Shown here: piece after piece, positions 6,979-11,390 of the stretch
Numbering within the stretch: position 1 is the stretch's first letter
Layout: every line of letters begins with the position of its first letter
NCBI GenBank assembly: GCA_013695855.1
Contig: JACCZR010000150.1
Coordinates: forward strand, 1 to 11,390
Reading direction: 5' to 3'
DNA: 11,390 nucleotides
DNA from: Thermoleophilaceae bacterium
Lineage (GTDB): Bacteria; Actinomycetota; Thermoleophilia; Solirubrobacterales; Thermoleophilaceae
Made by a program: the position numbers and the translations under genes
The notes under the pieces: generated by a model
Seen by the model: the letters and a program-made list of their open reading frames with translations, nothing else
Databases searched by the model: none
Told to the model about the DNA's origin: nothing

Positions 6979-6984
6979 TATGGT
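6979..6984 (+). promoter_or_regulatory. Candidate -10 element for dodecin
   Basis: TATGGT at 6979-6984 fits the actinobacterial TANNNT -10 box and would start transcription near 6991, just ahead of the dodecin ribosome site. No good -35 is seen 16-18 bases upstream. The 87-base gap (6926-7012) is the shared divergent control region of dodecin and the membrane protein-glpX unit; it also holds CCTCC/GGAGG arms at 6940-6954. Confidence 0.25.
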
Positions 6985-7012
6985 CGCCACGAGGCAACCA
7001 AAGGGGGGGCGC

Positions 7013-7219
7013 TTGGCGGTGACCAAGATCATCGAGGTGGTGGGAAGCTCGCCCGAGAGCTCCGACGCCGCCGCGAAGGCCGCGCTCGACGAGGCGAGGC
7101 AGTCGCTGCGCAACATCAAGGCCGTCGACGTGGTGTCGACCGGCCTGCGCGGCGAAAACCTGGACGAGTGGCGGGCGCTGGTGCGCATCTCGTTCCTGGT
7201 GGACCGGGTTACGGACTGA
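7013..7219 (+). CDS. Dodecin, flavin-binding protein
   Basis: Dodecins are tiny proteins that assemble as hollow dodecamers and hold flavin (FMN in bacteria, sometimes with CoA), acting as flavin stores or buffers. The 68 residues show the family pattern: 'KIIEVVGSSPESSDAAAKAA' (5-24), 'LRNIKAVDVVSTG' (32-44) and the tryptophan-bearing strand 'DEWRALVRISFLVD' (51-64), where the Trp stacks on the isoalloxazine in known structures. I chose TTG 7013, because it gives the usual 'MAVTKIIEVVG' and has AAAGGGGGGG four bases upstream; GTG 7019 would lose two residues. It precedes egtB by 55 bases on the same strand and may share its transcript. Confidence 0.9.
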   Translation: MAVTKIIEVVGSSPESSDAAAKAALDEARQSLRNIKAVDVVSTGLRGENLDEWRALVRISFLVDRVTD

Positions 7220-7261
7220 GAACAGGCGCGTTTGTGGCGGTCGCGGGCGGCTAGCCTTCGA

Positions 7262-7273
7262 GCGACCGGTCGC
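7262..7273. promoter_or_regulatory. 12-bp perfect palindrome directly before egtB
   Basis: GCGACCGGTCGC ends two bases before the egtB ATG, where a ribosome site would be expected. No Shine-Dalgarno is visible. A TAGCCT (7252-7257) upstream fits a -10 box, which would give a very short leader. The palindrome could be an operator or chance in GC-rich DNA. Confidence 0.25.
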
Positions 7274-7274
7274 C

Positions 7275-8510
7275 ATGGCGCCTGACGAGAGCAAAACCCT
7301 GCCCCCCGAAGGGGCCGACGTGCTGGTCGAGGACTTCGGCGAGCTGCTCGCGGAAGCGCGGGCGCGCACGCTGGCGCTGATCGACGGGGTCGACGAAGAC
7401 GACCTCAACCGCGTCCACGACCCGCTGAACAGCCCGCTGGTGTGGGACCTGGGGCACATCGCCGCCTTCGAGGAGCTGTGGCTGTGTCGCCGTACGGGCC
7501 TCGAGCCCCTGCATCCTGGGCTCGCGAAGGTCTACGACGCCGCGGAGTCCACCAGGGCCGATCGCGGCGAGATGCCCTACCTGCGCCTGAGCGACGCGAT
7601 CGACTTCCTCGACGGGGTGCGCGAGCGCGTCCTCGGCGTGCTCGATCGCGCCGACCCCTTCGTCATGGAAATGGTGCTCCAACACGAGCACCAGCACGGC
7701 GAGACCATGCTGCAGACCCTTCAGCTCGCCGAGCCGGGCACCTACACACCCGAGCGCCCGCGCGACTGGGAGGGCGCCGTGACCTCGCCGCCCCGGGTGA
7801 GGATCGCCGCGGGCGAGTTCCTGATGGGCGACCCCGGCGACGGCTTCGCCTACGACAACGAGCGCCCACGTCATGGGGTCTACCTGCCCGCGTTCGAGAT
7901 CGACTCGCGCCCGGTCTCCAACGCCGGCTTCGCGCAGTTCGTGGAGGACGGGGGCTACCGCTGGAGGGAGGTCTGGGACGCCCAGGGATGGGCCTGGGCG
8001 CAGGCGCGAGGGCTCGAGCGGCCCCGCTACTGGACCGAGCACGGCGAGGAGCGCCGGTTCGAGCGCACCGAGCCCCTCGACCCCAACCTGCCGGTGATGC
8101 ACGTCTCGTGGTACGAGGCCGATGCCTTTGCCCGCTGGGCCGGGCGGCGGCTGCCCACCGAAGCCGAGTGGGAGCGCGCGGCCTCGGGCACCGAGGCGGG
8201 CTCGGCCAACCTCGACCAGCTCGCCTTCGGGCCCCGGCCGGCGCAAGCGGCCTCCGAGGCCGGCGCGCTGGGGATGCTGGGAGACGCCTGGGAATGGACC
8301 GCGAGCGCCTTCGGGGGCTACCCCGGCTTCAGCGCCTTCCCTTATCCCGAGTACTCGGAGGTCTTCTTCGGCGACACCCACCGCGTGCTGCGTGGCGGCT
8401 CCTGGGCCACGCGCCCACGGGTAGCGCGGACCACCTTCCGCAACTGGGACCTTCCCTACCGTCGGCAGATATTCGCCGGCTTTCGCTGCGCCTCGGACGT
8501 GTCCGGGTGA
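7275..8510 (+). CDS. egtB: EgtB, hercynine oxygenase (ergothioneine synthesis)
   Basis: EgtB is an iron(II) enzyme that joins a thiol substrate (gamma-glutamylcysteine or cysteine, depending on type) to hercynine as a sulfoxide. The 411 residues have the two expected domains. The N-terminal DinB-like helical bundle (about 17-165) carries the three iron histidines: H61 in 'DLGHIAAFEELWL', and H137 and H141 in 'QHEHQHGETM'. The C-terminal FGE-sulfatase domain (about 173-408) has 'VRIAAGEFLMGD', 'PVMHVSWYEADAFARWAGRR', 'LPTEAEWERAA', 'GDAWEWTASAF', 'VLRGGSWATRPR' and 'RRQIFAGFRCA'. The start is the ATG 55 bases after dodecin. The stop overlaps the egtD start as GTGA. The thiol donor cannot be decided here; no egtA or egtC lies nearby. 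Confidence 0.94.
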   Translation: MAPDESKTLPPEGADVLVEDFGELLAEARARTLALIDGVDEDDLNRVHDPLNSPLVWDLGHIAAFEELWLCRRTGLEPLHPGLAKVYDAAESTRADRGEMPYLRLSDAIDFLDGVRERVLGVLDRADPFVMEMVLQHEHQHGETMLQTLQLAEPGTYTPERPRDWEGAVTSPPRVRIAAGEFLMGDPGDGFAYDNERPRHGVYLPAFEIDSRPVSNAGFAQFVEDGGYRWREVWDAQGWAWAQARGLERPRYWTEHGEERRFERTEPLDPNLPVMHVSWYEADAFARWAGRRLPTEAEWERAASGTEAGSANLDQLAFGPRPAQAASEAGALGMLGDAWEWTASAFGGYPGFSAFPYPEYSEVFFGDTHRVLRGGSWATRPRVARTTFRNWDLPYRRQIFAGFRCASDVSG

Positions 8511-9487
8511 GCGCCGCCGCCCCGGAGATCACCATCGACCGCCACGCCGGCGGAGCGGCGGACATGGGCGAGGAGGTTCGCGAGGGCCTCACCCGCCGGC
8601 CGTTGAAGGAGCTGCCGCCCAAGCTCTTCTATGACGCGCGCGGCTCGGAGCTCTTCGACCAGATCACCGCACAGCCCGAGTACTACCCCGCCCGCGCCGA
8701 GCGTTCGATACTCAACCGCTGCTCGCCGGAGATCGTGGCGCTCTCGGGGGCCGACGAGCTGGTCGAGCTTGGCTCTGGCGTGGCCTCGAAGACCCGTGCG
8801 CTGCTCTACGCGATGGCCGGGGCCGGCGTCCTCGACCGCTACGTGCCCTTCGACATCGACCTGTCGGTGGTCGAGGCCTGCGCCACCGAGCTGACCGAGG
8901 TCCTGCCGGGCATGCGCGTGCACGGGGTGGTGGGCGACTTCGGGCGCGACCTCGATCGCCTCCCCGACGGCGACCACCGGCTGATCGCGTTCCTCGGGGG
9001 GACCGTGGGCAACCTCTATCCCGACGAGCGCGCGGCGTTCCTAGCGCGCGTGCGCGAGCAGATGGGGCCCTCCGACCACCTGCTGGTGGGCATGGACCTG
9101 GTCAAGGACCGTGCGCTGCTGGAGGCCGCCTACAACGACGCCGTCGGGGTCACGGCCGCCTTCAACCTGAACGTGCTGAAGGCGGTCAACGAGGGCTTGG
9201 GGGCGGACTTCGACCTCGACGCCTACGAGCACGTGGCCTTCTTCGACCCCGAGGCGGCGCGCATCGAGATGCGGCTGCGATCGCTTCGCGACCAGAACGT
9301 GAGCGTGCCGGGAGCGGGCCTGGAGGTCGACCTGGCCGAGGGCGAGGAGATCCGAACCGAGATCTCGTCGAAGTTCACGCAAGAGCGGATCGAGTCCGAG
9401 CTCGGGGCGGCGGGCCTGGAGCTCACGCGGCTGTTCTGCGACGACGAGGGGCTGTTCAGCCTGGCCCTGGCCGCGCCGGCTTCCTGA
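8507..9487 (+). CDS. egtD: EgtD, L-histidine N-alpha-methyltransferase
   Basis: EgtD methylates the amino group of histidine three times with SAM to give hercynine, the substrate of EgtB. From GTG 8507 the protein has 326 residues (usual about 320). Visible motifs: 'LPPKLFYDARGSELFD' (36-51), 'PEYYPARAE' (57-65), SAM loop 'ELGSGVASKTR' (87-97), 'FLGGTVGNLYPDER' (162-175), 'YNDAVGVTAAFNLNVL' (209-224), 'IEMRL' (253-257) and 'IRTEISSKF' (282-290). N169, Y209, M255, E285 and S287 align with N166, Y206, M252, E282 and S284 that form the histidine pocket of the mycobacterial enzyme (constant offset of three). The GTGA overlap with egtB implies coupled translation. The last 32 bases overlap the convergent GNAT gene. 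Confidence 0.95.
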   Translation: MSAAAPEITIDRHAGGAADMGEEVREGLTRRPLKELPPKLFYDARGSELFDQITAQPEYYPARAERSILNRCSPEIVALSGADELVELGSGVASKTRALLYAMAGAGVLDRYVPFDIDLSVVEACATELTEVLPGMRVHGVVGDFGRDLDRLPDGDHRLIAFLGGTVGNLYPDERAAFLARVREQMGPSDHLLVGMDLVKDRALLEAAYNDAVGVTAAFNLNVLKAVNEGLGADFDLDAYEHVAFFDPEAARIEMRLRSLRDQNVSVPGAGLEVDLAEGEEIRTEISSKFTQERIESELGAAGLELTRLFCDDEGLFSLALAAPAS

Positions 9488-9971
9488 CGATCAGCTCCAT
9501 GAACAGGCAGTCGCGCCAGACGCCGTCGGCGTCGCGCCAGGACTCGCGCAACACCCCCACCGACTGGAAGCCCACCCGTTCGTAACAGCGGACCGCCGCC
9601 ACGTTGGCCACCGCCGGGTCGATGGTGATGCGGTGGTGGCCGCGTTCCTCGGTCAGGTGGCGCACGAGCGTGGTGATGGCGTCCGAGGCCACGCCCTGCC
9701 GGTGGTGGGCGGGGTCCACGAAGATGTCGATCGCGGCGTGGCGGTAGTCGGGCTCGGTCTCCTCCATGAACTGGATCAGGCCCACCACCTGGCCGTCGCG
9801 CTCGATCGTCAACTGGTTGTCGCGCTCGTCGCCCTCGAAGGGGAACTCGTCGCTCGGGAGCTTCCACCACTTCGAGACCTCAGGCGTGCGGTGCGACGAC
9901 CGCAGAGCGGCCGCGTCGCCCTCCTCGATGTCGCGCAGGGTCACGCGCTCGCCGTGTAGCGGCCCAGTCAC
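9456..9971 (-). CDS. GNAT family N-acetyltransferase
   Basis: This 171-residue protein has the GNAT fold used to move an acetyl group from acetyl-CoA to an amine. The N-terminal 'LHGERVTLRDIEEGDAAALR' (5-24) is typical, as is 'DGQVVGLIQFMEE' (59-71). 'AIDIFVDPAHHRQGVASDA' (80-98) contains the acetyl-CoA loop RQGVAS, and 'NVAAVRCYERVGF' (123-135) is the usual C-terminal motif. The 'WWKLP...' and 'ETEPDYRHAAIDIFVDP' pattern is closest to the AAC(6')/RimJ-like branch, but substrate and any antibiotic role cannot be inferred. It starts at GTG 9971 with a weak GAGGA upstream and TATTAG (9988-9983) as possible -10. It runs tail to tail into egtD with a 32-base overlap. Confidence 0.88.
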   Translation of the reverse strand: MTGPLHGERVTLRDIEEGDAAALRSSHRTPEVSKWWKLPSDEFPFEGDERDNQLTIERDGQVVGLIQFMEETEPDYRHAAIDIFVDPAHHRQGVASDAITTLVRHLTEERGHHRITIDPAVANVAAVRCYERVGFQSVGVLRESWRDADGVWRDCLFMELIVRKPARPGPG

Positions 9972-10021
9972 GATCCTCGACGCTAATACCCTTCTCGGTC
10001 TCGGGCGCCCGGAGGGCGGCC

Positions 10022-10034
10022 GTTGTCTGACAAC
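10022..10034. promoter_or_regulatory. Operator-like inverted repeat upstream of the thiolase
   Basis: GTTGTC-T-GACAAC is a perfect 6+1+6 inverted repeat in the 127-base divergent gap between the GNAT and thiolase genes. Its shape resembles sites of GntR/FadR-type or TetR-type repressors that often control fatty-acid genes. No regulator gene is nearby. No good -35/-10 pair is seen on the plus strand, so its position relative to the start site is unknown. Confidence 0.4.
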
Positions 10035-10054
10035 TGCCGGCTGGAAGCCGGCAG
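10034..10054 (+). promoter_or_regulatory. Perfect 9-bp hairpin in the thiolase leader
   Basis: CTGCCGGCT and AGCCGGCAG pair perfectly around a GGA loop. The hairpin shares its first base with the GTTGTC-T-GACAAC repeat and stands 44 bases before the thiolase ATG. It lacks a T-tract, so it is not an ordinary terminator. It could shape the leader RNA or be part of an operator region. Confidence 0.4.
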
Positions 10055-10098
10055 GGGCAAATCACTCCCGCAGTCGACCTTAGGAGCACCTCTCTTCC

Positions 10099-11268
10099 AT
10101 GCCCGAAGCAGTGATCGTGGATTCCGTCCGCACCCCCATCGGCCGCGCCTTCAAGGGCTCGCTGGCCGGCCTTCGCCCCGAGGAGACGGCGGCGTACGTG
10201 CTCGACCAGCTGCTCGAGCGCAACCCCGACGTGGCGCCCGAATCCGTCGAGGACGTGATCGCCGGCTGCGGGATGCCGCAGGGCCTGCAGTCCTTCAACG
10301 TGGCCCGCATCGCGGTGCTGCTATCCGACCGGTTGCCCAACACGGTCACCGGCGTGACGGTGTCGCGCTACTGCGCGTCGTCGCTCGAGGCGATCAAGCT
10401 GGCCGCCAACAACGTGGTGGCCGGTCAGGGCGAGACCTACATCGCCGCCGGCCTGGAGTGGGTCAGCCGCTTCAACGAGCGCACCGAGCCCGCCGGCCTG
10501 GCCGACCAGAACGAGAAGCTGCAGGGCAACGACGCCCAGCCCGACGCCTACATCTCGATGGGCCTGACCGCTGAGAACGTGGCCGAGAGATACGAGGTCA
10601 GCCGCCCGGACATGGACAAGTACGCCCAGCGCTCCCAGGAGCTTGCCGTGCAGTCCCAGGAATCGGGCTTCTTCGACCGCGAGATCGTGCCGGTGAAGGG
10701 CCCCGACGGCAGCGAGGTGGTAACGGACGACGGGCCGCGCGCGAGCTCGACGCTCGAGAAGCTGGCATCGCTCGAGCCCGTCTTTCGCACCGACGGCAAG
10801 GGCACGGTCACGGCCGGCAACTCCTGCCCGCTCAACGACGGCGCCGCGGCCACGCTGGTCATGTCCCGCGAAAAGGCCGACGAGCTTGGGCTCAAGCCGC
10901 GCGCGCGGATCATCACCGCGGCCACCGCCGGCCTGGAGCCCGAGATCATGGGCGTGGCGCCCATCGGCGCGATCAGGAAGGTGCTCGACCGCGCGGGCAT
11001 GACCATCGAGGACGTCGACACGGTCGAGCTCAACGAGGCCTTCGCCGCCCAGGTCATCCCGATCATGGCCGAGTGCAACATCCCGCTGGAGAAGATGAAC
11101 CCGCACGGCGGGGCGATCGCCCTCGGGCACCCGTTCGGCATGACCGGCGCCCGCATCATGACCACGCTGATCAACGGCCTGGAGAGCGACGACAAGACCA
11201 TCGGCCTCGAGACCATGTGCGTGGCCGGCGGCCAGGGCGAGGCGATGCTGGTGGAGCGGCTGGGCTAG
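10099..11268 (+). CDS. Thiolase (acetyl-CoA C-acyltransferase)
   Basis: This 389-residue enzyme of the thiolase superfamily condenses or cleaves 3-ketoacyl-CoA with CoA, either in beta-oxidation (FadA type) or acetoacetyl-CoA formation. The catalytic triad is intact: C92 in 'VSRYCASSLEAI', H344 in 'HGGAIALGHPFGMTGARI' and C374 in 'MCVAGGQGEAM'. Other family marks are 'VDSVRTPIGRAFKGSL' (7-22), 'GNSCPLNDGAAA' and 'VELNEAFAAQ'. Length is normal. The ATG is preceded by AGGAG (10082-10086) at a rather long spacing of 12. The absence of a fadB partner leaves chain-length preference open. The stop codon lies within GCTAGC, one base before the apparent end of an insertion sequence. Confidence 0.93.
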   Translation: MPEAVIVDSVRTPIGRAFKGSLAGLRPEETAAYVLDQLLERNPDVAPESVEDVIAGCGMPQGLQSFNVARIAVLLSDRLPNTVTGVTVSRYCASSLEAIKLAANNVVAGQGETYIAAGLEWVSRFNERTEPAGLADQNEKLQGNDAQPDAYISMGLTAENVAERYEVSRPDMDKYAQRSQELAVQSQESGFFDREIVPVKGPDGSEVVTDDGPRASSTLEKLASLEPVFRTDGKGTVTAGNSCPLNDGAAATLVMSREKADELGLKPRARIITAATAGLEPEIMGVAPIGAIRKVLDRAGMTIEDVDTVELNEAFAAQVIPIMAECNIPLEKMNPHGGAIALGHPFGMTGARIMTTLINGLESDDKTIGLETMCVAGGQGEAMLVERLG

Positions 11269-11278
11269 CTGTAGCTAC

Positions 11279-11390
11279 TCATGACGTTGTTCCCAGCTCG
11301 ACGAGTCGAGCTGCGGGCGGCTTGTGGCCGAGGGAGCCATGACGTCTGGCGAAGTTGTAGTGGGTCAGCCAGCCCGGCAGCGCGGCGGTG
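11279..11390 (-). CDS. C-terminal fragment of an IS481/IS3-type DDE transposase, possibly frameshifted
   Basis: The last 36 codons of a minus-strand gene are visible; the rest is outside the window. 'LTHYNFARRHGSLGHKPP' is the hallmark C-terminal motif of IS481/IS3-group integrase-core transposases, which lies after the catalytic glutamate. The frame ends at TGA 11281-11279 with 'RLVELGTTS'. In another frame the same DNA reads 'NNVMSSYS' followed by TAG at 11267-11265, which is the ending expected for this family. Adding one G to the GG before AACAAC would join the two. So the copy may carry a one-base deletion; a real alternative ending is also possible. Confidence 0.75.
   Translation of the reverse strand, partial: TAALPGWLTHYNFARRHGSLGHKPPAARLVELGTTS
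11294..11313. repeat. Inverted repeat near the IS edge
   Basis: CAGCTCGAC-GA-GTCGAGCTG has perfect 9-base arms with a 2-base centre, 24 bases inside the inferred IS end. It lies within the transposase coding sequence and could be a transposase-binding or hairpin element, or chance. Confidence 0.5.

Larger units (their letters stand above)
11270..11390 (-). mobile_element. Edge of an IS481-type insertion sequence (continues past the window)
   Basis: From 11270 the sequence begins TGTAGCTACTCATGACGTTG, which reads inward as a plausible terminal inverted repeat starting with TGT and containing the last codons of the transposase, as is common in this family. Directly outside it is GCTAGC (11264-11269), matching the NCTAGN target reported for Bordetella IS481. 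The other end and the duplicated target lie outside the window, so the exact boundary is inferred. Confidence 0.6.

Noticed and set aside
6429..7001. Extension of the glpX frame upstream of the TTG at 6428
   Set aside because: This part is antisense-register overlap with the membrane protein gene; GlpX proteins begin close to the TTG and the sequence upstream is low-complexity Arg/Gly.
7442..8506. Extension of the egtD frame through the egtB gene
   Set aside because: It is an Arg-rich shadow frame of egtB; EgtD homology starts shortly after GTG 8507, which overlaps the egtB stop as GTGA.

Overview
The window is very GC-rich, with strong GC bias at third codon positions, many GTG/TTG starts and genes packed with 4-base overlaps. 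The gene content (a mycobacterial-type EgtB/EgtD pair, class II FBPase GlpX, dodecin, solitary MreB, MoeA, NarL-type regulator) suggests a chromosome of a deep-branching actinobacterium, perhaps Thermoleophilia/Solirubrobacterales. The phylum is likely; the class is a guess.

Layout. Positions 1-3676 are a plus-strand run: the tail of an Ala/Gly-rich protein, a YihY/BrkB membrane protein, a NarL/FixJ response regulator with no kinase beside it, MoeA (molybdenum cofactor synthesis) and a soluble protein I do not recognise. A minus-strand frame at 3673-3921 encodes an 82-residue protein with a CxxC-x18-HxxC metal-site pattern; its only plausible start is a CTG behind a consensus Shine-Dalgarno. 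After a non-coding stretch (3922-4249), a 33-codon ORF with a strong ribosome site runs into an mreB-type gene through a GTGA overlap. A perfect 17-bp tandem duplication lies in this ORF, and removing one copy would join it in frame to mreB. On the minus strand follow glpX and, upstream of it, a four-helix membrane protein coupled by a TTGA overlap. Divergent from these are dodecin and then the pair egtB-egtD (GTGA overlap), which make ergothioneine from histidine. A GNAT acetyltransferase overlaps the 3' end of egtD tail to tail. A thiolase follows, with a structured leader. The window ends in the edge of an IS481-type insertion sequence placed one base after the thiolase stop codon, next to GCTAGC.

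Together these are mostly housekeeping and stress genes: central carbon metabolism (GlpX, thiolase), cofactor and thiol chemistry (MoeA, dodecin, ergothioneine) and envelope or cell shape (YihY, MreB). I see no CRISPR array, prophage, rRNA or tRNA. The least ordinary parts are 3673-4351 (cryptic zinc-site gene, small ORF and tandem repeat before mreB) and 11264-11390 (IS edge).
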